64,000 nt of DNA from Pedobacter sp. Leaf176 (GTDB lineage Bacteria; Bacteroidota; Bacteroidia; Sphingobacteriales; Sphingobacteriaceae): contig NZ_LMPD01000002.1 in the NCBI RefSeq assembly GCF_001424305.1, positions 705,009 through 769,008 on the forward strand, read 5' to 3'. Numbering within the stretch: position 1 is the first letter of the stretch; every line of letters starts with the position of its first letter. The notes under the pieces were generated by a model. The model did no database searches. It was not told where the DNA came from and was given only the letters and a program-made list of their open reading frames with translations. The translations under genes and the position numbers were made by a program. Positions 50,292-59,235 of the stretch are shown in pieces.

Positions 50292-51989
50292 ATGAAGTTC
50301 AATAAATATATATACAATATGATGTTTTTGCTGGCGACTGGAATAGTTACAGTTCAGGCACAGGAAAAAAAACAGGAAGAAAAGGCGACCGTTAGTGAAG
50401 AAATTGAGGTTGTTCGTCCTTATAAGCCAATTCTAGCTGAAGCGGTAAAACTAAGAAGAAGTCCGAATTTAGATGATGTTAAAACTTACAAAGCAAAGCT
50501 AAATTACAGTATAACAGACAGGAAGCTTGAAATCAATAGTGATATTCAGAAACTACAGGCGCAAGCGCTTGTGGATGAAAAACAAACTGAATTAATTAAT
50601 AACTATGTAAAAGGTGGTTTTGGCTCTTTATCAACACTGCTTGGTGAAGTTTATATTAACAATGGCCGGGATCAGGCATTGCAGGTCGGCGGTTACTTTA
50701 AACATTTCAGCCAAGAGGGTAAGCTTAATAAACAAAATAGCAGCCAACAACAATTCAGCCTTTTTGGTCGAAGTATTATGGATGAAAATACCATTAGCGG
50801 CCGAATTAACTTCGAACGAAACGGCTTATATTTTTATGGAATCGATAATGCCCGTCCGACTTTGAACCCTAACCCTGAGAAACAAGCATTAACGTTACTG
50901 GAGGCAGAAGGAGAATTAGTTAAAAATTATGAGGAAGACAGCGATGCTTTCAGTTATGCTGTGAAAGCAAACGGCTACGTCTGGAACGATAAATTTAGTG
51001 CTAAAGAACGTTATTTAACCGTGAATGGTTATTTAAATAAAAGAATTAGTTCATTAAACCTTGGCCTTGCAGCATCCACGGAATTTGGCAGTACAAAAGA
51101 TTTAACAACAAGCGTGGGAAATAATCTATTGCGTTTGAATCCTTACATCCGCTTACAGGTAAAAGGTGCTAAAGTTACCGCGGGAATTAATTTTGTTCAG
51201 GAATTCGGCGCTTACAGCAGCACAAGAATATTCCCAGCTATTACGGCCGATTTCACCTTAATCCCTGACTATCTACAGGTTTTCGGTGAAGTTAAAGGCG
51301 ATGTCAACCGCAATTCTCTGAAAAACTTCACAGATGAAAACCCATGGTTAAACAGTAATATCCTTGTTAAAAATTCAGTAGAAAAGTTAAGCATCAGTGC
51401 GGGCATAAAAGGAACAGGCGGACCGGGTTTCGGGTATAAAGCCAGATTTTATATGAAACAAATTGATGACATGCCTTTGTTTGTTAATAATTTTACTGAC
51501 TTTAATAAGTTTGATGTCATCTATGATTTTGGTAAAGCAAAAATTACCGGTCTGGAAGGTGAAATATCTGTACAAGTTAGCGATGCATTAAAATGGACAG
51601 GCAAGTTAAATGTTGATGATTATAAACCTGTCTCCGAAACCTATAGCTGGTTTAAACCTGGGTTAAAGGTAAGTTCAAACTTCTTATATACTTATAATAA
51701 AAAACTGAGCTTTAATGCAGGTGTAGTAATACAGGACGATGTTAAAGCAAAAATGTATACGGGTGCACCAGTTCCTCCGACGCAATATGTGGTTCCTAAT
51801 ACCAATATAGAACTTATCCAAACAGTTAAAGGTTATGTAGACTTAGGTGTTGGTGCAGAATATAGAATAAATAATAAGTTCTCAGTTTTCGCAAAAGCAA
51901 ATAACATACTGAACACCAATTATAGCAGGTACTTATTTTATCAAGTAAACGGTTTTAATATGTTTGGCGGATTAACTTATTCATTTTAA
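50292..51989 (+). CDS. small TonB-type outer-membrane barrel protein
   Basis: A 565-residue outer-membrane beta-barrel with signal peptide (MKFNKYIYNMMFLLATGIVTVQA). It lacks a clear plug domain and CarboxypepD_reg domain. Instead a short N-terminal region includes EEIEVVRPYKPIL, which could be a TonB box-like segment. Amphipathic strands fill the rest, and the chain ends in Phe (GGLTYSF), the usual outer-membrane insertion signal. It is shorter than typical TonB receptors, so it may be a receptor relative or an assembly factor. It is co-transcribed with the TPR gene (4-bp gap) and lies upstream of the HU-CCDC81/SPOR gene. Confidence 0.85.
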   Translation: MKFNKYIYNMMFLLATGIVTVQAQEKKQEEKATVSEEIEVVRPYKPILAEAVKLRRSPNLDDVKTYKAKLNYSITDRKLEINSDIQKLQAQALVDEKQTELINNYVKGGFGSLSTLLGEVYINNGRDQALQVGGYFKHFSQEGKLNKQNSSQQQFSLFGRSIMDENTISGRINFERNGLYFYGIDNARPTLNPNPEKQALTLLEAEGELVKNYEEDSDAFSYAVKANGYVWNDKFSAKERYLTVNGYLNKRISSLNLGLAASTEFGSTKDLTTSVGNNLLRLNPYIRLQVKGAKVTAGINFVQEFGAYSSTRIFPAITADFTLIPDYLQVFGEVKGDVNRNSLKNFTDENPWLNSNILVKNSVEKLSISAGIKGTGGPGFGYKARFYMKQIDDMPLFVNNFTDFNKFDVIYDFGKAKITGLEGEISVQVSDALKWTGKLNVDDYKPVSETYSWFKPGLKVSSNFLYTYNKKLSFNAGVVIQDDVKAKMYTGAPVPPTQYVVPNTNIELIQTVKGYVDLGVGAEYRINNKFSVFAKANNILNTNYSRYLFYQVNGFNMFGGLTYSF

Positions 51990-52039
51990 TTAGCGTCATT
52001 TATATTGACGATTTAGAATAAAACGCTAATTTTACCGGA

Positions 52040-53692
52040 ATGGACATCTTATTATACCTTTCAGAACTCTTAAAGCAGCGTAATTCGATTGGATTAATCG
52101 GACTGGGTACTTTTTTTAAGAAAAAATTCGCCGGCAGATATGATAAAGAAAAACAATCTTTTTTACCTCCTGGGTATTCGTTGCAATTTACTACCGAAGT
52201 CAAGGATGAAGAATTGCTCCCAAACTATATTGCTGAAAGCAGAAACATTTCCAAAGATGGTGCGGCTTATTATATTTCTAGGTTTGTAGAGGAAACTCAT
52301 AAAAAACTTGAAATAGAACACGAGGCTGAATTGGAAAATATTGGTCGTTTGTTTTATACTGAACACGAAGGCTTAAGTTTTGAGCCTTCAAAAAATATAA
52401 ATTACGGTTCTGAATTTTTTGGTTTACCAGCTATTGCTGAGTCAGAAGTAATCCCTGAGTTTGATTTAAAAGCAAAACCGTCAGGATTACAGGAAAATGA
52501 GGGTAAAAAATCTGATGAGATTGCTCATGAACCAGCTGAAGACCGATCTTTTCCCGCTGAAGAAATTTTACCTGTTATTGAAAATGTAGAATTGGACGAG
52601 GTTAAGGATGACTTAAGGCAAACCTTGTCGAATTACAACCAGGAAATAGAAAAAGATTCGGAAACTCAAGACATAAATGTTCCGGACTCCGTAATAGAAC
52701 AACACGAAGAACATCCATACCGCTTTGGACATCAACCTGAATCGGAGATTCCGAAAATAAATGCTGATTTAAAGGACGATACCAAATCGGAGGAAGTCGT
52801 AAAAGAAGCTCCTCAATTTATTAAAGAGCAACATGAAGAATACCCAAATCGTTTTGGTCACCAACCTGAATCAGAAGAAGAAAATAAATCTGCCCTTTCT
52901 GAAGATGAAATTAAAGAGGAGCCAATAATTGAAGCTCCTGAATTTATTAAAGAACAACATGAAGAACATCCGAATCGTTTTGGACATCAACCTGAATCGG
53001 AAGAACCAAAAACATATATCATTTTAGAAGACGAAATTGAAAAGGAGCCGATAATTGATGCTCCTGAATTTATTAAAGAACAACATGCTGAGCATCCGAA
53101 TCGTTTTGGGCACGATCCAATAGCATATGAGGTTTTGGAGGAAGATGAAAACAAATCCGCCTGGACTAAAGTTTGGATTGCGCTATTTGTTTTAATCTTA
53201 GTTGCCGTTGTCCTTTATTTTGTTAAACCTGATTGGTTCGGTAATTCACCGAAAGTGCAAACATCGGCTTTATCAACTACAGCCGTAGACACATCAAAAT
53301 CTCGTAAAATAGATCCAGCAAAAATAAAACAAGATTCGATTGCAAAAACGGATAGCATTTTAAAAGCAAACCAGGTTACTGGAAAATTGGATACTGTCAA
53401 TACCAAAACCAACGTTAGTAATGTAAAGACAAGTAAAACTGCTCCAACATCTTCTTTCCACGTTATTTCAGTTTCCTATGCAACAGAAGCTGCCGCGCAA
53501 CGTTACATTGATAAGGTTAAAAAAATTGGCCTGAATGCAATCATTGCCAAAATGGAAGGTAAAAGAAAAAAAGTCAGCATTGCCAGTTTTGCTACAAGAG
53601 AGGAAGCTGAAAAGGAGAAGAATATCCTTCAAAAAAGATTAAAAGGAGAAGGATTTTATGTTAAAGAAATAAAAAACAACACACAACCATAA
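52040..53692 (+). CDS. HU-CCDC81 domain / SPOR domain transmembrane protein
   Basis: A 550-residue single-pass protein. The first about 125 residues match the bacterial HU-CCDC81 type (MDILLYLSELLKQRNSIGLI... and a second HU-like half), an HU/IHF-related fold. A long acidic linker holds four copies of an 18-20 residue motif (EQHEEHPNRFGHQPES-type) at residues about 220, 263, 305 and 347. One membrane segment lies at about 377-397. The periplasmic C terminus (about 471-546) is a SPOR domain, which binds denuded glycan strands of peptidoglycan. No signal peptide is present. It is the upstream gene of ExbB (TAATG overlap). The architecture suggests a link from the cytoplasm or nucleoid to the cell wall. 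Confidence 0.9.
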   Translation: MDILLYLSELLKQRNSIGLIGLGTFFKKKFAGRYDKEKQSFLPPGYSLQFTTEVKDEELLPNYIAESRNISKDGAAYYISRFVEETHKKLEIEHEAELENIGRLFYTEHEGLSFEPSKNINYGSEFFGLPAIAESEVIPEFDLKAKPSGLQENEGKKSDEIAHEPAEDRSFPAEEILPVIENVELDEVKDDLRQTLSNYNQEIEKDSETQDINVPDSVIEQHEEHPYRFGHQPESEIPKINADLKDDTKSEEVVKEAPQFIKEQHEEYPNRFGHQPESEEENKSALSEDEIKEEPIIEAPEFIKEQHEEHPNRFGHQPESEEPKTYIILEDEIEKEPIIDAPEFIKEQHAEHPNRFGHDPIAYEVLEEDENKSAWTKVWIALFVLILVAVVLYFVKPDWFGNSPKVQTSALSTTAVDTSKSRKIDPAKIKQDSIAKTDSILKANQVTGKLDTVNTKTNVSNVKTSKTAPTSSFHVISVSYATEAAAQRYIDKVKKIGLNAIIAKMEGKRKKVSIASFATREEAEKEKNILQKRLKGEGFYVKEIKNNTQP

Positions 53693-54396
53693 TGATAACT
53701 TTATTAATTCAAGACACCACGCAAGCGATTCAGGATACCGCAAACGCCATAAATCCAACATTATCTCAGCCAGCACCGGAATTACATTTTATTGATTTGT
53801 TATTTAAAGGTGGTTGGGTAATGATACCACTGGCATTTTTAGCTTTTCTTGCTTTGGTTATTTTTGTTGAACGTTATTTAACCATTAAGAAATCTACTAA
53901 GGATGAATCAAACTTAATGGTTCAAATCAGATCATATATTCAATCTGGCAACCTTGATGGGGCTTCTGCTTTATTAAGAAACAACAACTCGCCCCTTTCC
54001 CGCATGTTGCAAAAAGGATTAAAAAGAATTGGCCGCCCGATTAAAGATATTGAAGGTGCAATTGAAAACGTTGGCAAACTGGAAGTTGCGAAACTCGAAA
54101 AAAACATCAGCATTTTAGGTATCGTTGCAGGTATTGCACCGATGCTGGGATTCGTGGGTACAATCGTTGGGGTAATTACAATTTTTCACCAGGTATCAAT
54201 TAAAGGTGCAATTGAAATCGGTACAATTTCGGGTGGATTGTACACTAAAATGATTACTTCAGCCACAGGCTTAATCATTGGTATTATCGCCTACGTTTTA
54301 TACCACATTTTAAATATCATGGTTGAAAAAATCATTTTGAAAATGGAAACTGATGCAATTGATTTTATTGATTTATTAGAAGAACCAGGTAAATAA
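53692..54396 (+). CDS. exbB: MotA/TolQ/ExbB proton channel family protein
   Basis: Proton-channel subunit of 234 residues. It has an N-terminal extension, then a helix (WVMIPLAFLAFLALVIFVERYL), a cytoplasmic middle, and the two conserved helices (ILGIVAGIAPMLGFVGTIVGVI and TSATGLIIGIIAYVLYHI). The GTxxG-like residues of the channel are in place. It overlaps the upstream gene by one base (TAATG) and the downstream ExbD gene the same way, so they are translated together. It should energise the TonB protein encoded two genes later. Confidence 0.94.
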   Translation: MITLLIQDTTQAIQDTANAINPTLSQPAPELHFIDLLFKGGWVMIPLAFLAFLALVIFVERYLTIKKSTKDESNLMVQIRSYIQSGNLDGASALLRNNNSPLSRMLQKGLKRIGRPIKDIEGAIENVGKLEVAKLEKNISILGIVAGIAPMLGFVGTIVGVITIFHQVSIKGAIEIGTISGGLYTKMITSATGLIIGIIAYVLYHILNIMVEKIILKMETDAIDFIDLLEEPGK

Positions 54397-54797
54397 TGAA
54401 TTTAAGAAAAAGAACAAAAGGCGCTGTAGAAGTACATACGTCGGCATTAAACGACATTATGTTCTTCCTGATGCTATTTTTTCTACTGGCATCAGCTGTT
54501 GTAAATCCACAAGTTGTTAAGTTGTTATTGCCTCAATCCTCGAGCGGACAGCAATCTACGGCAAAAAAGGCTGTAACGGTTAGTATAGACGAAAATTTAA
54601 ATTATTTCGTTGATAAAAAACCGGCAACTGCTGAAAGTTTACAGACAGCTGTAGAAGCTTACCAAAAACTAGCACCCGATATGACCATTATTTTATATGT
54701 GGCTAAAAACGTGCCTGCAGAAAATATAATGGTTGCATATGATGTAGCGAACAAATTGAAATTAAAACTTGTTTTAGCAGTAGAGCCTAAAAAATAA
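54396..54797 (+). CDS. exbD: ExbD/TolR biopolymer transport protein
   Basis: A 133-residue protein with one N-terminal helix (DIMFFLMLFFLLASAVV) that carries the conserved Asp (LNDIMFFLM) needed for proton flow. A small periplasmic domain ends in AENIMVAYDVANKLKLKLVLAVEPK. It starts within the ExbB stop codon (TAATG) and is followed by the TonB-like gene in the same way. The ExbB-ExbD-TonB order is the standard energy unit. Confidence 0.94.
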   Translation: MNLRKRTKGAVEVHTSALNDIMFFLMLFFLLASAVVNPQVVKLLLPQSSSGQQSTAKKAVTVSIDENLNYFVDKKPATAESLQTAVEAYQKLAPDMTIILYVAKNVPAENIMVAYDVANKLKLKLVLAVEPKK

Positions 54798-55612
54798 TGA
54801 ACTATAAAGAAGAAAATAATTATCCTAAAGCTGTTGCAATATCCACCGGAATAATGGGGGTTTTGCTTGCGATAAGCTTTTTAATTGTTATAAATTCTTT
54901 TCAGCCGCCCGAAGATTTAGGCATGGGCGGTATGGTGGTAAATTACGGAACTGCCGAAACCGGGATGGGTGATGATTATACAAGCATTGAAGAGCCCTCT
55001 GCCGATCCGAATGCAAATAACAAACGCCCGGATAAAGTTGTACCTGAAGAAAAGGTTACGCACAATACGGAATCGCAGACCAGCGATAAGGAAATTCAAA
55101 CCCAAAATACTGAGGATGCGATTAGTGTAAATACCAAAAAATCGAAGCCAACAACCACTACACCAACGACGACTGCGGAAGATAAACCATCTAAGCCCGT
55201 TATTAATCAGAACGCATTATATAAAGGCAAAAAAAATACAGGCCAGGGTGGTGGCGATGGTACAGGTAATACGCCAGGCAACCAAGGCTCTGTAAATGGA
55301 GACCCTTTAGCCAATAATTATGGAAAAGGCGGTTCAGGCTTTGGGAATAAACCGATTGAATTAAGGCGTTTTTCTAATCTTGTTGTTCCGAAAGATGACG
55401 GGCAGGAAGAAGGCAAGGTTGCCATCAGAATCTATTTCAATAAATCTGGAAATATTACCAGGGCAAAACAAGAATTAAGAGGTTCAACCATTTTGACTAA
55501 AAAACTCGTTGATAAATGTATTGAAGCCGTGATGAATTCTTCTTTGAATAGTTCTGATATCAGTTCTGACAATGAAACCGGCGTTGTTGTATTTAATTTC
55601 AAACGTAACTAA
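54797..55612 (+). CDS. TonB/TolA-type energy transducer
   Basis: A 271-residue protein with one N-terminal membrane helix (AVAISTGIMGVLLAISFLIV), a long Pro/Lys/Thr/Gly-rich periplasmic linker (KPTTTTPTTTAEDKPSKP; GQGGGDGTGNTPG), and a small C-terminal domain (EEGKVAIRIYFNKSGNITRA) of TonB/TolA type. It closes the Exb/Ton unit after a TAATG overlap and probably contacts the outer-membrane protein and the TPR scaffold of the same operon. It is TonB-like; it could be TolA-like in function. Confidence 0.88.
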   Translation: MNYKEENNYPKAVAISTGIMGVLLAISFLIVINSFQPPEDLGMGGMVVNYGTAETGMGDDYTSIEEPSADPNANNKRPDKVVPEEKVTHNTESQTSDKEIQTQNTEDAISVNTKKSKPTTTTPTTTAEDKPSKPVINQNALYKGKKNTGQGGGDGTGNTPGNQGSVNGDPLANNYGKGGSGFGNKPIELRRFSNLVVPKDDGQEEGKVAIRIYFNKSGNITRAKQELRGSTILTKKLVDKCIEAVMNSSLNSSDISSDNETGVVVFNFKRN

Positions 55613-55712
55613 TTACAACCATTTAATTCAATGCATTCGTATGGTCTGTAACCTGCAGACAGTAACTAAGGCTTCAATTTTCTATTTCATTTCATAATTA
55701 AATTAGTCAACC

Positions 55713-55720
55713 TATATTTG
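55713..55720 (+). promoter_or_regulatory. candidate -7 box (TATATTTG) of folC
   Basis: TAnnTTTG match 9 bp before the folC ATG at 55730. The alternative TTG start at 55718 lies inside this box and is therefore unlikely. It implies folC has its own promoter and a nearly leaderless mRNA. Confidence 0.6.
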
Positions 55721-55729
55721 ACAAATATT

Positions 55730-57019
55730 ATGAACTACCAGCAAACGCTAGATTTCCTATACAGCAAACTGCCCATGTTTACCAGGGTTGGTGCATCCGC
55801 ATTTAAAAAGGATTTAACAAATACCATAATTTTATGCGAGGCTTTAGGTAATCCTCAAAATAAATTCAAAACCATTCATGTTGCCGGTACAAATGGAAAA
55901 GGGTCAACTTCGCATATGCTGGCTTCGGTTTTGCAGGCACAGGGTTTAAAAACAGGGCTTTATACATCTCCACACCTTAAAGACTTTCGAGAACGGATTC
56001 GTATAAATGGAAAAATGATAAGCAAAGCCGAAGTCAAATCTTTCGTTGCGGCGAACAAAAAGTTAATTTACGAAATCGAGCCATCTTTTTTTGAGGCTAC
56101 AGTCGCAATGGCATTCGAACATTTTGCGAAACACCAGGTAGATATTGCAGTAATAGAAGTTGGCTTGGGCGGGCGGTTAGATTCAACCAACATTATCACA
56201 CCGGAAATTTCGGTAATTACGAACATCAGTTTCGATCACACGAATATGCTAGGAAATACCCTGCAGGAAATTGCCGGAGAGAAAGCAGGTATTATTAAAA
56301 AAGGTATTCCTGTAGTAATTGGTGAAACACAATCAGAATCTAAACCAGTTTTCCTTAAAAAAGCCAAAGACGTAAATGCGCCATTTTTTTTTGCCGACGA
56401 GTTGCTACAAGCGAAAAAAATCTTAATAAAAAATAGCATTCTTCAACTTTCTATACATGAGGGTGATGAACTTAAGTATCCGAATTTAAAAAGCGATCTA
56501 ACAGGGCTTTATCAACCGAAAAATATTATAACGGTGATAAAAACATTAGAAATTTTAAGCCAGCGAACTGAAACAAAAATTACAAAACACGCTATTTATG
56601 AAGGCTTAAAGCAGGTTAAAAAATTAACCGGACTCCAGGGTCGATGGCAAACGTTAGGCAAAAACCCTTTGGTTATTTGCGATACCGGGCATAATGAAGC
56701 TGGGATAACTGAAGTAATAAAAAACATCGAAGAAACGCCTTACAAGAATCTTCATATTGTGTTCGGGATGGTGAAAGACAAAGACATCACCAGGGTTTTA
56801 TTCTTAATGCCACAACATGCCCAATACTATTTCTGCAAACCCGAGATTGAACGTGGCCTGGATCCAAATGAACTTCAACAACAGGCTGCTGAATTTGGTC
56901 TATCGGGTATGGTTTATAATTCAGTTTTGGAAGCAAAAAATTCGGCTATCGAAAAAGCATTAAAAAATGATATGGTTTTCATTGGCGGCAGCACCTTTGT
57001 AGTTGCAGAAGCGCTATAA
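55730..57019 (+). CDS. folC: folylpolyglutamate synthase / dihydrofolate synthase
   Basis: ATP-dependent ligase of 429 residues adding glutamate to folates and to dihydropteroate. The N-terminal domain carries the P-loop VAGTNGKGSTSHML and the GLYTSPHLKDFRERIRING omega-loop word; AVIEVGLGGRLDSTNI is the central metal/ATP region. The C-terminal Mur-ligase-type domain follows (LGKNPLVICDTGHNEAG). It lies about 118 bp downstream of the TonB-like gene with its own -7 box. FolC after an Exb/Ton cluster is common in Bacteroidota. Confidence 0.95.
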   Translation: MNYQQTLDFLYSKLPMFTRVGASAFKKDLTNTIILCEALGNPQNKFKTIHVAGTNGKGSTSHMLASVLQAQGLKTGLYTSPHLKDFRERIRINGKMISKAEVKSFVAANKKLIYEIEPSFFEATVAMAFEHFAKHQVDIAVIEVGLGGRLDSTNIITPEISVITNISFDHTNMLGNTLQEIAGEKAGIIKKGIPVVIGETQSESKPVFLKKAKDVNAPFFFADELLQAKKILIKNSILQLSIHEGDELKYPNLKSDLTGLYQPKNIITVIKTLEILSQRTETKITKHAIYEGLKQVKKLTGLQGRWQTLGKNPLVICDTGHNEAGITEVIKNIEETPYKNLHIVFGMVKDKDITRVLFLMPQHAQYYFCKPEIERGLDPNELQQQAAEFGLSGMVYNSVLEAKNSAIEKALKNDMVFIGGSTFVVAEAL

Positions 57020-57087
57020 AAACTTTACAGAATGTTCAAAAATTCTTCATCTAAATTTTACTACTTTTAGCCTTTAAAAAAAACAGA

Positions 57088-58743
57088 ATGAAGAAAATTT
57101 CGAGCTTAATCGTTTCCCTATCTATCTTATCCCTCTCTACTGTTTCGGCTCAAACAAAAAAAATAAATACAATAACTAAGGCATTCCCGGCCGAAGTGGC
57201 AAGACCAAAATTAGTTGTTGGTTTGGTGGTTGACCAAATGCGTTGGGATTACTTATACCGATACTATAACCGATATTCAAACGGTGGATTTAAAAGATTA
57301 ATCAACGAAGGGTTCTCGGTTGAGAATACCTTTATACCATATACACCAACCTACACGGCTGTTGGTCATACAACCATTTATACTGGTTCAGTCCCGGCAA
57401 TTCACGGAATTATAGGCAACGACTGGTATAATTCTGAAACCAAAAAGAACGTCTATTGTACCGAAGACTCAAGTGTTGTCACGGTAGGGAGCACGCCATC
57501 CACTGAAGGAAATATGTCGCCAAAAAACTTACTGGCAACTACAATTACGGATGAATTAAGATTAGCGACCAACTTTAAAGGAAAAGTGATTGGAATTTCG
57601 CTAAAAGACAGGGGTTCCATTCTACCAGCTGGCCATGCTGCAAATGCAGCCTATTGGTATCAGGGTAGTACGGGAAACTGGATTACCAGCTCTTATTATA
57701 TGAAAGAAGTTCCTGCCTGGATTGCTGATTACAACAAGCTAAAGCTGGCCAATAAATTTTACGCTAAAAACTGGGAAACCTTAAACCCAATAAATACTTA
57801 CATAAATAGCACGGCTGACCAAAAAGATTACGAAGGCAAAGCAAGTACATTCCCGCACCAGCTTACACAATACATTGATAAAAATTTCGACGCTGTAAGA
57901 AGTACGCCATATGGGAATACAATTACGCTCGACTTAGCCAAACTGGCTATTTTATCAGAAGATCTTGGTCAGGATAACATTACAGATTTCCTGGCGGTGA
58001 GCTGTTCAGCAACAGATTATGTTGGGCATGCTTATGGGCCGAACTCCATTGAAGCAGAAGATACCTATCTTCGATTGGATAAAGATTTCGAGGAGTTTTT
58101 TAACTACCTGGATAAAAAAGTTGGTAAAGGCAATTATACGGTATTCTTAAGTGCAGATCATGGCGTTGCCCATGTCCCTGGTTTTATGAAGGAAAATAAA
58201 CTTCCTGGAGGCACAGTAAGCGATAGAGACATTGTTTTTAAACTGAACAGTTTTTTAAATGATAAATTTAAGGTAAATAATGTTGTGTTGAAATCCATGA
58301 ACAATCAAATCATCTTTGATCATGATAAAACAGATAATGGAACAGTTAGCTTTGATGTAATAAAATCAGCATCTATTGAGTTCTTAAAAAGAATGGATGG
58401 TTTTGCAAACGTCGTTGACATATCAAGAATCGCAATGGCTACAATCCCGGAAATTCAAAAGACAATGATAACTAATGGTTACAATGCCCGAAGAAGTGGA
58501 GATTTATACTATATTTTAGATCCTAACTGGTTTAATGGAGGCAGCACCGGAACCACGCATGGAAACTGGAATCCTTACGATGCCCATATTCCATTGGTAT
58601 TTATGGGTTGGGGTATAAAACCAGGTGCATCTAACAAAACACATTATATGACTGATATTGCACCAACTCTGGCTGCATTGCTTCACATCCAAATGCCAAA
58701 TGGTTGCGTTGGAGAACCAATAACAGAAATAACAAACAAATAA
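57088..58743 (+). CDS. pafA: PafA-type alkaline phosphatase
   Basis: Secreted phosphomonoesterase of 551 residues with signal peptide MKKISSLIVSLSILSLSTVS. The metal and catalytic residues known from Elizabethkingia PafA are all found: nucleophile Thr90 (in YTPTYTAVGHT), Asp49, Asn111, Lys173 and Arg175 (SLKDRGS), Asp310, His314, Asp357 and His358 (SADHG), and His491 (TTHGNW). Their spacing agrees with the published protein by a constant offset of 11, then 5. It has its own promoter-like region and ends at a terminator. It should supply phosphate outside the cytoplasm. A TACTTTTA box lies about 22 bp before the ATG. Confidence 0.95.
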   Translation: MKKISSLIVSLSILSLSTVSAQTKKINTITKAFPAEVARPKLVVGLVVDQMRWDYLYRYYNRYSNGGFKRLINEGFSVENTFIPYTPTYTAVGHTTIYTGSVPAIHGIIGNDWYNSETKKNVYCTEDSSVVTVGSTPSTEGNMSPKNLLATTITDELRLATNFKGKVIGISLKDRGSILPAGHAANAAYWYQGSTGNWITSSYYMKEVPAWIADYNKLKLANKFYAKNWETLNPINTYINSTADQKDYEGKASTFPHQLTQYIDKNFDAVRSTPYGNTITLDLAKLAILSEDLGQDNITDFLAVSCSATDYVGHAYGPNSIEAEDTYLRLDKDFEEFFNYLDKKVGKGNYTVFLSADHGVAHVPGFMKENKLPGGTVSDRDIVFKLNSFLNDKFKVNNVVLKSMNNQIIFDHDKTDNGTVSFDVIKSASIEFLKRMDGFANVVDISRIAMATIPEIQKTMITNGYNARRSGDLYYILDPNWFNGGSTGTTHGNWNPYDAHIPLVFMGWGIKPGASNKTHYMTDIAPTLAALLHIQMPNGCVGEPITEITNK

Positions 58744-58750
58744 TTTAAGA

Positions 58751-58778
58751 AACTATGCTTCACCGGCATAGTTTTTTT
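58751..58778 (+). terminator. terminator after pafA
   Basis: Stem AACTATGC (58751-58758) with GCATAGTT (58766-58773), a 7-nt loop and a T run reaching 58778. Confidence 0.85.
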
Positions 58779-58795
58779 GTTTATACAGGTAAACA

Positions 58796-58886
58796 CTAAG
58801 ATGATCTCAGGTGACTTAGGTGGTGATAAAATATAAACGACTAGTTTATCCTGAACCACCTTAGTCACCTTAACACAACCTGAGAT
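58796..58886. repeat. imperfect CTTAGGTG inverted repeat, related to 13227
   Basis: Left arm CTCAGGTGACTTAGGTGGT against right arm ACCACCTTAGTCACC then, after a 9-base insert, CCTGAGAT. It shares the words CTTAGGTG, CTCAGGTG and GTGGT with the perfect repeat at 13227-13296, suggesting one dispersed family. Confidence 0.75.
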
Positions 58887-59161
58887 TCGATCTAGTAATT
58901 TTGCGTTACGGCTTTCATGTTTTTAATGCCTTATATGGTAGAAATCATAATTTTTTTTTGATGATTAACATATACTGCCGACAAACTCACGCCCATGCTC
59001 GAATTGGACGAATGCAGGCAATCCTTCCAATTTATACCAGAACCTTAAACTTCACTTGTGATGCAAATTCGATGATATCAGTTGGCTTAACCCTTGTATT
59101 TATAACTGAACTAAAAGCCATAACAGTATAGGGTATTCGTTATTTAAGCAGCTTATTTTAG

Positions 59162-59169
59162 TACATTTG
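59162..59169 (+). promoter_or_regulatory. candidate -7 box (TACATTTG) of the mutase gene
   Basis: TAnnTTTG match about 67 bp before the ATG at 59236. An alternative TTG start at 59167 overlaps the box and is therefore rejected. Confidence 0.45.
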
Positions 59170-59235
59170 CCTACCAAATATATTTGGAAACAAGGATTGA
59201 TAATCAGAGCACATCGACCCTTAAAATCCCATAGT

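Larger units (their letters stand above)
58744..59235. other. 492-bp gap with terminator, CTTAGGTG repeat and two -7 boxes
   Basis: Holds the pafA terminator (58751-58778), a degenerate inverted repeat (58796-58886) related to the one at 13227, a TAATTTTG box at 58896-58903 and a TACATTTG box at 59162-59169. Only short, unconvincing ORFs occur in between; a run of nine T (near 58950) interrupts one. Confidence 0.55.

Noticed and set aside
55718..55729. TTG start for folC
   Set aside because: It lies inside the probable -7 box and adds four residues only.
58901..59131. 76-residue ORF in the gap before the mutase gene
   Set aside because: Starts at TTG, is interrupted in usefulness by a homopolymer T run, and has no family signature.
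59167..59235. TTG-initiated extension of the mutase
   Set aside because: The TTG falls within the candidate -7 box; the ATG at 59236 begins the B12-binding domain directly.
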